DNA from: Fibrobacter sp. UBA1765
GTDB taxonomy: Bacteria > Fibrobacterota > Fibrobacteria > Fibrobacterales > Fibrobacteraceae
Reading direction: 5' to 3'
Assembly (NCBI GenBank): GCA_002314675.1
Contig: DCGZ01000131.1
Coordinates: forward strand, 656 to 9,387
Length of the DNA: 8,732 bases
The first letter of the stretch is position 1. The number at the start of each line of letters is the position of its first letter. The translations under genes were made by a program, and so were the position numbers. This document shows, piece after piece, positions 1 through 6,809 of this stretch. Under the pieces are notes generated by a model. The model was not told where the DNA came from. It did no database searches and worked only from the letters and a program-made list of their open reading frames with translations.

Positions 1-1479
1 ATGTTCAGCGTATTCCTGAGCCTCACCACCATCAGCTACATCATCATCAAAAAGATGGGCAACAAATGGGGAACCCTCATCGCCACCCTTCTGGTATCCC
101 TCCTAGCCAGCGACTTCTACCTGGTGGTCCAATTCACCCAATGCGCCAGCCTCCTAAGCGCCACCGGCATGCTAGTGTTTGCAAATACTGTGTCGCGCCC
201 TATGTCATCCCCGACATTATGCCATACGTCATCCCCGACTCGATCGGGGATCTGGCAGTTCACTCCATACATCTACGCCCTCTTCCTCCTCCTTTGGGGC
301 AGCATCATGCGTTGGGAAGCCTTCCTCATGGGCATGCCCTTCTTCTGCGTAGGCCTCCTTTTCCTGATTAAACAATGCTGGGCAAAAAAAATACACGTCA
401 TAATCACACTGTCCGTGATGTTCATAGCAGCATTCGGTCTACAGCGCTGGGATCGCAGCCTATATAACACCCCTGAATACAAACCCTACATTGAAATACA
501 AGGGCCAAGAGCTGCTCTTGGCGACGGAGAAAATTATAACAAGAATGCAGTATTCGAAGACCTTGAAGAAATGGGCAAGTCCGGCAAGGATTATCACACC
601 CTAACCAATTGGATATTCTACGATACAGAAACCTTTGCTAAAGACAGCTTACGAGTAATCGTAAACACAATAAATAAATACACCAACCCCAATGAGCCTT
701 TCAGCATACCCAAAGAACTTTTAAGCGCACTTTCAAAAAGTATTCAATCACCCCTATGCTGGTTTTGGATTTTAGCCTGTGTTATCCTTTTTTCTACAAA
801 CAGGAGATTTTTCCCATATACATGGGCAAGCATAGTAACAATCCTTTTACTAATAACAAAGCTCCTGTTCCTCAACCGTCTTGTATATCGAGTTGAAAAC
901 GGGTTTTGGCTCTATGCCGCTATTCTAACCATACCTCTTTGGAACCAAATTAAACGTCAGCTTTCCCACAAATTTGTTATATCAATTCTTGCAATAATTG
1001 CTATAACAAACATAGTCTCCTACGCAAAAACAGGGAAAATTGTTAGAGTATCTGGACCAGGAGAAAGTCGAACCCTCGCAATTGATGACACAACCAATTA
1101 TAAACAGGTATTTGAATTTATTGACAACGTCCCAAATAGGATGTTCTTGCTAAATATGTCTTCCTATATGGTATTCAGCCACCATAGAATGCCTCCCTAT
1201 AAAGCGGAACCATTCGGTAGCTATCTAAACACCATAAGCTTCGGTTTTTGGACCCCCTATCTGCCAGAAATCACCCAAGCCCTAACGAAATTTGGCATTA
1301 CAAATCCCATACGACAAGTCTTAGACAGTAATGTAATCGTCATCAACGAACCTAAACTCGGTGATTTTCTACAACGCCATTATTACCCAAAGGATTCTAT
1401 CGTCGTAGATACACTCCACACCGTGGGAGAAATACACTTCTATAAGTACAGGCTGGTACAAAATGAGCGAAACGAATAG
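1..1479 (+). CDS. Multi-pass membrane protein of unknown function, probably 5'-partial
   Basis: The frame is open from the first base (an ATG) to TAG at 1477-1479, 492 residues. The first codon coincides with the window edge, so the true start probably lies upstream. Hydrophobic segments lie near residues 2-17, 24-45, 48-62, 88-103, 110-124 and 131-147. A polar loop follows (150-250), then segments near 252-266, 274-291, 301-314 and 325-341, and a soluble tail of about 150 residues. This layout resembles polytopic membrane glycosyltransferases or polymerases of glycan loci, but I recognise no catalytic motif and assign no function. Its 3' end overlaps wzm by 17 bases, so the two are probably cotranscribed. 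Two oddities: residues 64-86 come from a repeat element in frame, and GC content drops from about 55% (1-360) to about 37% (661-1020). Confidence 0.75.
   Translation: MFSVFLSLTTISYIIIKKMGNKWGTLIATLLVSLLASDFYLVVQFTQCASLLSATGMLVFANTVSRPMSSPTLCHTSSPTRSGIWQFTPYIYALFLLLWGSIMRWEAFLMGMPFFCVGLLFLIKQCWAKKIHVIITLSVMFIAAFGLQRWDRSLYNTPEYKPYIEIQGPRAALGDGENYNKNAVFEDLEEMGKSGKDYHTLTNWIFYDTETFAKDSLRVIVNTINKYTNPNEPFSIPKELLSALSKSIQSPLCWFWILACVILFSTNRRFFPYTWASIVTILLLITKLLFLNRLVYRVENGFWLYAAILTIPLWNQIKRQLSHKFVISILAIIAITNIVSYAKTGKIVRVSGPGESRTLAIDDTTNYKQVFEFIDNVPNRMFLLNMSSYMVFSHHRMPPYKAEPFGSYLNTISFGFWTPYLPEITQALTKFGITNPIRQVLDSNVIVINEPKLGDFLQRHYYPKDSIVVDTLHTVGEIHFYKYRLVQNERNE
201..251. repeat. Palindromic dispersed-type repeat inside a coding region
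   Basis: A 15-base unit, TAYGTCATCCCCGAC, occurs at 201-215 and 225-239 with one mismatch. The period is 24 bases, exactly eight codons. The second copy runs into a perfect inverted repeat, ATCCCCGA (231-238) and TCGGGGAT (244-251), with the 5-base loop CTCGA. Repeats of the form GTCATCCCCGACT-hairpin occur as scattered intergenic elements in various bacterial genomes; that comparison is from general knowledge and was not searched here. In this gene the element is read through without stop or frameshift, giving the eight-residue pseudo-repeat MSSPTLCH/TSSPTRSG between two membrane segments. Confidence 0.7.
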
Positions 1480-2323
1480 CGAAAAATGGACCACCGAGAT
1501 CAAGCCCAAGTCAAGCCTGCTAAGCATCGACTTTAAGGAACTGTGGCAGTACCGCGATCTGTACCGCATGTTCGTCAAGCGAGACATTGTCACCTGGTAC
1601 AAGCAGACCATTCTTGGTCCCCTTTGGTTCTTTATCCAGCCCATCATGACCACCATTATGTTTATGGTGGTATTCGGCGGCATCGCAAAAATCAGCACCG
1701 ACGGACTCCCCCAGCCCCTCTTTTACCTGGCAGGCATCTGCCTTTGGACCTACTTTGCCGAAAGCCTGAACCAGACCAGTAAAACCTTCATCGACAACGC
1801 CAACGTTTTCGGCAAGGTGTACTTCCCCCGACTGGCGGTACCCATGGCCACCGTAACCAGCAACCTGATTCGCCTGGCCATACAAATGGGCCTGTTCCTG
1901 GCTGTATTCGCCTACTACATGATCTTTACCGACGCCCCGGTACACCCCAACCTCTACCTGCTTTTGACCCCCGTACTCATCGCCATCTTGGCAGGCCTTG
2001 CCCTGGGTTTCGGCATCCTCTTTAGCAGCCTCACCACCAAGTACCGCGATCTAACCTTCCTCCTGAGTTTTATTGTGCAGCTGTGGATGTACGCCACCCC
2101 AGTCATCTACCCCCTGAGCACCATCGACAACCCCAAACTCAAAATACTCATGAGCGCAAACCCCCTCACCAGCATCATGGAAGCCTTCAAGTACGGGATG
2201 TTAGGAGTTGGAGAATTCAACTGGATAAGCCTAGGCTACAGTGCTAGCTTCGCCATTGTCCTACTCGCCACAGGCATTATCGTGTTCAACCGCATTCAGA
2301 AAACCTTTATGGATACAGTTTAA
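1463..2323 (+). CDS. wzm: Wzm-type ABC-2 polysaccharide/O-antigen export permease
   Basis: This is the membrane subunit of an ABC transporter that moves a finished lipid-linked polysaccharide across the inner membrane, paired with a Wzt ATPase. It has 286 residues, close to the usual 255-290 for the family. The cytoplasmic N-terminus (1-50) ends in the family-typical WYKQTILGPLWFFIQP (residues 45-60). About six membrane spans follow near 52-73, 84-99, 128-156, 164-189, 199-217 and 259-276. The stretch KYRDLTFLLSF (193-203) followed by WMYATPVIYPLS (208-219) is a hallmark of Wzm and TagG permeases. The start lies 17 bases inside gene 1 with only a weak ribosome site, suggesting translational coupling. 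Its ATPase is not next door but 4.5 kb downstream. GC is about 54%, unlike the AT-rich DNA on both sides. Confidence 0.95.
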   Translation: MSETNSEKWTTEIKPKSSLLSIDFKELWQYRDLYRMFVKRDIVTWYKQTILGPLWFFIQPIMTTIMFMVVFGGIAKISTDGLPQPLFYLAGICLWTYFAESLNQTSKTFIDNANVFGKVYFPRLAVPMATVTSNLIRLAIQMGLFLAVFAYYMIFTDAPVHPNLYLLLTPVLIAILAGLALGFGILFSSLTTKYRDLTFLLSFIVQLWMYATPVIYPLSTIDNPKLKILMSANPLTSIMEAFKYGMLGVGEFNWISLGYSASFAIVLLATGIIVFNRIQKTFMDTV

Positions 2324-2335
2324 GCATTCTTTGTT

Positions 2336-2341
2336 TATATT
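2336..2341 (+). promoter_or_regulatory. Candidate -10 box of the pilin gene
   Basis: TATATT lies 12 bases after the wzm stop codon and about 28 bases before the chosen pilin start. Transcription from it would begin near 2348 and leave a leader of about 20 bases holding the ribosome site AGAAGGA (2354-2360). No convincing -35 hexamer is visible; the expected place falls in the last codons of wzm. The same hexamer precedes wzt, and a one-base variant precedes the gene at 5120, which supports it as the local -10 form. Confidence 0.4.
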
Positions 2342-2353
2342 TATCACAAAAGA

Positions 2354-2360
2354 AGAAGGA
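2354..2360 (+). promoter_or_regulatory. Ribosome binding site that decides the pilin start
   Basis: AGAAGGA is one of the clearer Shine-Dalgarno sequences in the window. Its spacing is 9 bases to the ATG at 2370 and 3 bases to the ATG at 2364, favouring the former. Both starts are in the same frame and give 10- or 12-residue prepilin leaders. Confidence 0.5.
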
Positions 2361-2369
2361 AGAATGCAG

Positions 2370-2987
2370 ATGAAAACACGGATGCAAAATCAAAAAGGTT
2401 TTACCCTTATTGAAGTCATGATTGTTATCGTGATTTTAGGTATTTTGGCAGCAGTGGCGGTCCCCAACATTGTTGGAAAAATCGAAGACACAAAACGCCG
2501 CGCAGACGCAATGAGCGCCATGGAGTTGGCCAATATTTTGGACAGAGCATTCAGCTCCGGTGTAATTATTTTCCCAAACAATACCAATTATAGCGTAAAT
2601 GTTAATGGAAAAAGCGTAAATGCAGGAATTTCTGTCGCAGTCTTTGTGAATAAAAATGGAACAAACTACTATCGTGGTAGTGGCAGTGTTCTTGTAGATG
2701 GTGGAGACTGGAATTCCGATAATGGCGTTGCTTACAGGCGCATCCAAAAACTTTTTGAAGACGCAGGCTTTACCGATGTAAAAGTACGAGCCTCCGCTAA
2801 AAATGGAGGCTGGGAATGTTTTGGGGCCGCTTTATTCGATAAAGGCGTTATCAAAATATTCTCCAGTAGCGAACCCAGCAATTGCTCTACAACCACAGTT
2901 GGTGGAAACTACGAAGCCGTTTTGCACAAGGCGCTTAACGGAGACAACCCCATTCAGCCTTATCTAACAGGACAATACGCCAACTAA
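2370..2987 (+). CDS. Type IV pilin / pseudopilin-like prepilin
   Basis: This 205-residue protein carries a textbook class III (prepilin) signal: leader MKTRMQNQKG, cleavage before F11, then FTLIEVMIVIVILGILAAVA with the conserved Glu at mature position 5. It would be processed and N-methylated by a PilD-type peptidase at the inner membrane and assembled into a pilus or type II secretion pseudopilus. The globular part is Asn/Gly/Ser-rich, with only two cysteines (C150, C172), possibly a disulfide closing a C-terminal D-region loop. I chose the ATG at 2370 because AGAAGGA (2354-2360) sits 9 bases upstream. The ATG at 2364 is possible but only 3 bases from that site. The frame stays open back to 2241, but that extension overlaps wzm and would bury the leader. 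GC is about 39%. No other pilus gene is in the window, so major pilin versus minor pilin cannot be settled. Confidence 0.9.
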   Translation: MKTRMQNQKGFTLIEVMIVIVILGILAAVAVPNIVGKIEDTKRRADAMSAMELANILDRAFSSGVIIFPNNTNYSVNVNGKSVNAGISVAVFVNKNGTNYYRGSGSVLVDGGDWNSDNGVAYRRIQKLFEDAGFTDVKVRASAKNGGWECFGAALFDKGVIKIFSSSEPSNCSTTTVGGNYEAVLHKALNGDNPIQPYLTGQYAN

Positions 2988-2992
2988 GAAAA

Positions 2993-4606
2993 TTACTTTT
3001 TGCCTTCGTGGTATTCTTCTTCGGTATTCACGTTCCAAAGGTCAGTCTTGTTAGTAGAACCTTCGCGAATACACTTTACGGTTTCCATGGCGGTAAGCAT
3101 GCTATGGTCCATGTTGTTGTACTTGTGCATGCCGTTACGACCCATCAGGAACATATTTTCAACAGGATCCAAAAATTCGCGGATCTTGTTGAATTCGCCA
3201 TAAGTACCGAAGTAAGCGGGATAAGCCTTCTTAATATGGAACACCACGGAGTCGCGAACGGATTCCGGCTTAGCCACGTGAATCTTGTCCAGTTCGTTGA
3301 TAGCGAACTTGATAAAGTCGGCATCGGGCATGGTCCACATTTCGTCCCCTTCGTTGACGAAGTATTCCAGGCCAATCCACACCTTGGATGGATCACTGAC
3401 CAGATAAGGGCTCCAGTTGTTGAACACCTGGATGCGGCCAAGTTTTACGTCACTTTCCTGCACGTAGATCCAGTTGTCGGCCACAAACTTCAGCTTGCTT
3501 TCGGGAGTGCCAGGCTTTGCGGGATTCTTGATTTCAAGCTTATCCAGCAGAAGGCCAACGGTCATAAAGTCGCGGTACACAAGGCCTTCGGAAACTCGCT
3601 TCACTTCTGCAGGTACTGCAGCAGTTTCGCTATCCATGGCAGCCACCAGTTCCTTCACCGGCATGGTGCTGAGGAAGTAATCGCAGGGGATGGTTTCGGT
3701 GTAATGGCCATAATCCACCACTACGCTCACCACACGATCGCCTTCACGATTTACCTTAACAACCTTGGCGTTCATCTTGATTTCGCCACCCATTTCCTGA
3801 ACCTTCTGGGCTACGGTTTCCCAAAGCTGGCCGGGACCGAATTTCGGGTACAGGAACTGGCCTATCAAACTGGTTTCCGTATTCTTCTGACGGATAGCGT
3901 CGCCGGATTCTGCAGCCGGTTTCTTGCTTGCAAAAATCTGCTTCACCGCATGAATCACAGTCTTGGTAATGGAAAGGCCCTTGATTCGCTGACCACCCCA
4001 TTCCGGGCTAATCTTGTTACAGGGAACGCCCCAAAGCTTTTCGGTATAGTCCCTGAAGAAAGTGCGGTAAAGTTCCACGCCAAAGCGGTTGATCATGAAA
4101 TCTTCAAGACTCTTTTCTTCGCGGGCCGGCAGAATCTGGACTTTCAAGTAACTCATGCCAATCTTGAACATACGCCAGAGACCCAAGCCACGAATTGTTG
4201 AACCGTTCAGACTTACGGGGTAGTCAAAAAGCTTGCGGAGGAAGAGGATGCGGCTCAGGCGGCTACGGCAGAGCATCACGAAGTCGTCCTTCTCGGGATC
4301 GGGGCCGCCATCTACAACAGGAACCTTACGACCAATGGCAATATCATCGCGGCTGGGCGCACCCTGCAACGGCAAAATTCCCTGCCACCAGTCCATCACG
4401 GCATCGCTCTTGCTAAAGAATCGATGGCCACCAATGTCCATACGGTTGCCGTTATAGCGAGCCGTGCGTGAAATACCGCCAATCACATCTTCCGCTTCAA
4501 AGATTACAGGCTTTACATCTGTGGTGCGGAGCAGTTCCAATGCAGCAGTCAAACCTGCAGGACCTGCGCCAGCAATTACAGCGATCTTCTTATTTTCAGC
4601 AACCAT
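2993..4606 (-). CDS. FAD-dependent oxidoreductase, UDP-galactopyranose mutase-like / amine oxidase family
   Basis: This is a 537-residue soluble flavoprotein. The N-terminal Rossmann motif GAGPAG (residues 13-18) and the acidic FEAE (36-39) bind FAD. GGHRFFSK (59-66) and LWGVPCNKISPEWGGQRIKG (191-210) are typical of the branch related to UDP-galactopyranose mutase and protoporphyrinogen oxidase. A C-terminal flavin segment, FLMGRNGMHKYNNMDHSM (486-503), closes the fold. Bacterial UDP-galactopyranose mutases are usually about 370-390 residues, so this longer relative may act on a different sugar nucleotide or a polyprenyl-linked substrate; the reaction is not known to me. The start ATG has AAGGA 5 bases upstream, inside the end of the GtrA gene, whose stop is one base away. 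The two are a tight, probably coupled operon reading against the rest of the locus. GC is about 57%. The FAD fold is secure; the substrate is a guess. Confidence 0.9.
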   Translation of the reverse strand: MVAENKKIAVIAGAGPAGLTAALELLRTTDVKPVIFEAEDVIGGISRTARYNGNRMDIGGHRFFSKSDAVMDWWQGILPLQGAPSRDDIAIGRKVPVVDGGPDPEKDDFVMLCRSRLSRILFLRKLFDYPVSLNGSTIRGLGLWRMFKIGMSYLKVQILPAREEKSLEDFMINRFGVELYRTFFRDYTEKLWGVPCNKISPEWGGQRIKGLSITKTVIHAVKQIFASKKPAAESGDAIRQKNTETSLIGQFLYPKFGPGQLWETVAQKVQEMGGEIKMNAKVVKVNREGDRVVSVVVDYGHYTETIPCDYFLSTMPVKELVAAMDSETAAVPAEVKRVSEGLVYRDFMTVGLLLDKLEIKNPAKPGTPESKLKFVADNWIYVQESDVKLGRIQVFNNWSPYLVSDPSKVWIGLEYFVNEGDEMWTMPDADFIKFAINELDKIHVAKPESVRDSVVFHIKKAYPAYFGTYGEFNKIREFLDPVENMFLMGRNGMHKYNNMDHSMLTAMETVKCIREGSTNKTDLWNVNTEEEYHEGKK

Positions 4607-4607
4607 G

Positions 4608-5048
4608 TTAATCCTTCTTCTCCCGGAACAAAATCAGCTTGCGTCCACCAAAATTCCACATCAATACGACAACAGCGGCAACCATCTTGGAAAGCATTTC
4701 CTGCAGGCCGAAATAGTCCACCATCAAGATCATCAAAAGTTCATTTAATCCAACGCCCGCAAAGCCCACCGCAGCAAAAACAGCAAACTCCGCAGTCTTC
4801 TTCTTTTCCAGCTTACGTTCGCAAGCCGTAAAGACCCACCCCACGCTTAAAGCGTAATTCAACACAAGTCCTGCAATAAGACCTACAAGATTTGCCAGCA
4901 GATAATGCCATTCAAAAATGTAAAGGCAAAGGGCGAACAGGCCGAAATCCACCAAAAAGGCGAGGCCACCCGTAAACAGGTAGCGCATAAACTGTCCTAA
5001 TAGAGTTCTACGGGGAATTTTCGAACGGATTGATTGAAATAGAATCAT
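4608..5048 (-). CDS. GtrA-family membrane protein
   Basis: This small membrane protein of 146 residues has four hydrophobic helices (about 22-43, 49-73, 86-110, 117-136). The opening FMRYLFTGGLAFLVDFGLF and the ending WNFGGRKLILF are typical of GtrA proteins, which are thought to flip or hand over polyprenyl-phosphate-linked sugars for surface-glycan modification. A paired GtrB-type glycosyltransferase is not in the window; instead the FAD enzyme follows after one base. The start is uncertain. The ATG at 5048 has no clear ribosome site, while the ATG at 4988 (residue 21) has AGGA 6 bases upstream. The longer form is kept because LLGQF just before residue 21 resembles family N-termini and a -10-like box lies close to 5048. 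Confidence 0.88.
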   Translation of the reverse strand: MILFQSIRSKIPRRTLLGQFMRYLFTGGLAFLVDFGLFALCLYIFEWHYLLANLVGLIAGLVLNYALSVGWVFTACERKLEKKKTAEFAVFAAVGFAGVGLNELLMILMVDYFGLQEMLSKMVAAVVVLMWNFGGRKLILFREKKD

Positions 5049-5119
5049 ATGACATAAAAAAATATATAAAACAAATAACCTTGTAAAATGGTTTTTACTT
5101 TTTTGCTACATTCCATGCT
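5049..5119. promoter_or_regulatory. AT-rich divergent promoter region
   Basis: These 71 bases separate the GtrA gene (minus strand) from the OpgB-like gene (plus strand) and are strongly AT-rich. For the minus strand, TATATT (plus positions 5061-5066) lies 12 bases before the GtrA ATG, with TTTACA (5082-5087) as a possible -35 at a short 15-base spacing. For the plus strand, TACATT (5107-5112) lies 7 bases before the ATG at 5120, with TTGTAA (5081-5086) upstream at a long 20-base spacing. The two -35 candidates overlap, so the two promoters may compete. I see no convincing operator or terminator. Confidence 0.5.
5107..5119 (+). promoter_or_regulatory. Candidate leaderless promoter of the OpgB-like gene
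   Basis: The -10-like TACATT at 5107-5112 is followed by CC and five further bases, then the ATG at 5120. With the usual 7-base distance from -10 box to transcription start, the RNA would begin at or next to the A of the ATG. No Shine-Dalgarno sequence is present. The arrangement matches the one before wzt base for base in spacing. Confidence 0.45.
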
Positions 5120-6787
5120 ATGAAAAACGAGAGAATAAAGAACATCATAATATTGCTTCTAAAACTAGTGGCAATAGAAGAAAGCTTTTCTTTCATCATC
5201 GCGCATTATTTTTTCGAAATATCTCCCTTTGATATTTCACCGACATTTCTACCGGCATTCATAGCCCTTTTAGCACTAAACTGGTATACAAAGTCGTTTC
5301 AAAACAAGAACCATTTCAGACCAAAACATATACCAATTATATTCATTCTACTCTTTTTTGCCGTTCATTTCAGGGCAGGAATCTATTGGGCATTAAACAC
5401 ATTCCCTCTTAGAGACGCAAACATGGTTCTGCTCACCCTGCAAGAACCTTTTGATGATTTTGCATATTCAATGATTAATTTATACTTAAAAACAACCATA
5501 CCCCAAGCACTGGCAATTTCAGCAATCCTTACAGCATTTCTATACACTCTTTTCAACAACACTAAAAAAAAATTGCTTTCTATAAGTGCATATTTTATCG
5601 CAACCATAGTTCTGCTACTCTCTGAAATTCCAGTATTTGACTACATACATATCTTGAACAACGAACCAGAAAAGAATGCAGCATACTCTGAAATTTTTGC
5701 AGAACACTACATCAACCCAGATTCTATCAAAATTTCATCTCCAGAACAGAAAAGGAATCTAATCCTAGTATATCTAGAATCTATGGAAACTTCTTTTATG
5801 GACGAAAAACACGGAGGTAACCAAAACAAGAATTTCATTCCCGAGATAACCTCAATAGCGCAACATAATATAAACTTTGGAAAAAATGGCAGTCTGATTG
5901 GCGGAGGAATCGATGCAGAAGGTTCTAGCTCAACGTTATCATCATTCATCACACGCTCTTTAGGGCTGCCGTACGTTGTCAATTACAAGAAAACCCCTGC
6001 ATTACATCACTACAAAAGCCTTTATAAGCTTTTACATGAAAACGACTACCATCAGATTTTCTTCCAGGGAAATTCAGGACTATATCACGAATTTGAAAAA
6101 TTCACCCTAAATCAAAAAGTCAACGAAGTATATGGTCCTGACACTATAATACAGTTTCTAAAATTACGTAACAATCAACTCACAAAAGACAACGGTTTTA
6201 ATGCAATTCACGACAAAGAAACCTTCAAATTCGCAAGTCAAATTCTAGACACTATTCATGAACCTTTTTCACTCACATTTTCCACAATAGATACTCATGC
6301 GCCCAATGGGCTATACGATTCAAGTTGCATAAAAAGCATTGAAGAAACAAGCGAAGATGAAAATTTCAAAGCAACCTTGCAGTGTACATCTAGAGAACTT
6401 GACAAATTCATGACATCATTAAAGTCGAAGCCCTTCTACGATAATACAACAATCATTATCTTCGGAGATCACCTGTTTATGGGAACACGCCTAGTAAAAG
6501 GTTTTCCGCACAGGAAATGGATTGACATTTTTGTAAACACAAAAAAAACTCCATTATCTGAGGAAAAACGTCAATTCTCAGACATAGACATGTTTCCAAC
6601 CATACTCAGTTCATTAGATTTTGACATCGAGGGAGGAAGGCTTGGATTTGGAACAGATCTTTTTAGCGATAAAGAAACTCTATTAGAAAAAATCGGTCTC
6701 GATTCTCTCAACAACGAGATAAAGAAGATACCTGGTCATCTCGCATACGAGAGCTACTTACTCAAGAAAATGCAAAAAAAGCAATAA
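5120..6787 (+). CDS. OpgB/MdoB-like phosphoglycerol transferase (sulfatase fold), membrane-anchored
   Basis: This 555-residue protein has about five membrane spans in the first third (near 9-30, 43-55, 71-88, 127-145, 155-172) and a periplasmic alkaline-phosphatase/sulfatase-type domain from about 212. NLILVYLES (213-221) carries the metal ligand Glu220. GSSSTLSSFI (268-277) places Thr272 where OpgB and LtaS have the catalytic nucleophile. STIDTHAPNG (388-397) matches the OpgB DTHxPxG motif, and FGDH (448-451) gives Asp450/His451 as metal ligands. OpgB moves phosphoglycerol from phosphatidylglycerol to periplasmic glucans; LtaS builds lipoteichoic acid. The DTH-P-G motif favours the OpgB side. 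Inferred role: adding phosphoglycerol (or phosphoethanolamine) to the glycan of this locus. There is no ribosome site. GC is about 32%, far below wzm and the 5' half of wzt, suggesting separate acquisition. Confidence 0.88.
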   Translation: MKNERIKNIIILLLKLVAIEESFSFIIAHYFFEISPFDISPTFLPAFIALLALNWYTKSFQNKNHFRPKHIPIIFILLFFAVHFRAGIYWALNTFPLRDANMVLLTLQEPFDDFAYSMINLYLKTTIPQALAISAILTAFLYTLFNNTKKKLLSISAYFIATIVLLLSEIPVFDYIHILNNEPEKNAAYSEIFAEHYINPDSIKISSPEQKRNLILVYLESMETSFMDEKHGGNQNKNFIPEITSIAQHNINFGKNGSLIGGGIDAEGSSSTLSSFITRSLGLPYVVNYKKTPALHHYKSLYKLLHENDYHQIFFQGNSGLYHEFEKFTLNQKVNEVYGPDTIIQFLKLRNNQLTKDNGFNAIHDKETFKFASQILDTIHEPFSLTFSTIDTHAPNGLYDSSCIKSIEETSEDENFKATLQCTSRELDKFMTSLKSKPFYDNTTIIIFGDHLFMGTRLVKGFPHRKWIDIFVNTKKTPLSEEKRQFSDIDMFPTILSSLDFDIEGGRLGFGTDLFSDKETLLEKIGLDSLNNEIKKIPGHLAYESYLLKKMQKKQ

Positions 6788-6796
6788 TCATTTTAT

Positions 6797-6809
6797 TATA
6801 TTCCTTACC
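6797..6809 (+). promoter_or_regulatory. Candidate leaderless promoter of wzt
   Basis: The 22-base gap after the OpgB-like gene holds TATATT at 6797-6802, followed by CC and five bases, then the ATG at 6810. The -10 to ATG distance would put the transcription start at or beside the ATG, and no Shine-Dalgarno sequence is present. No good -35 is seen; TGCAAA at 6771-6776 is a weak candidate inside the preceding gene. wzt may therefore be transcribed on its own as well as by read-through. Confidence 0.45.

Noticed and set aside
201..239. Two-copy repeat considered as the start of a CRISPR array
   Set aside because: Only two 15-base copies with a 9-base gap inside a coding frame; no spacers of array size and no cas genes.
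66..371. Open frame (101 codons) in another frame of gene 1, running through the repeat
   Set aside because: Pro/His/Arg-rich product without ribosome site; the gene 1 frame gives coherent membrane segments before and after the repeat, so no frameshift is needed.
2241..2369. In-frame upstream extension of the pilin from an ATG at 2241
   Set aside because: It lies mostly inside wzm, would place 43 extra residues before the prepilin leader, and ignores the good ribosome site at 2354-2360.
2789..2811. Seven-base-pair inverted repeat AGCCTCC / GGAGGCT with a 9-base loop, terminator-like
   Set aside because: It lies within the pilin coding region, is not followed by a T run, and the protein continues through it; probably chance.
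3008..4201. Long open frame (397 codons) on the plus strand opposite the FAD oxidoreductase gene
   Set aside because: The minus strand encodes a clear flavoprotein with all motifs; this antisense frame has no recognisable protein character and reflects GC-biased codon use.
4986..4988. Alternative GtrA start at residue 21 with AGGA 6 bases upstream
   Set aside because: Plausible but not adopted: the preceding LLGQF looks like conserved GtrA N-terminal sequence and a -10-like box sits close to the ATG at 5048.
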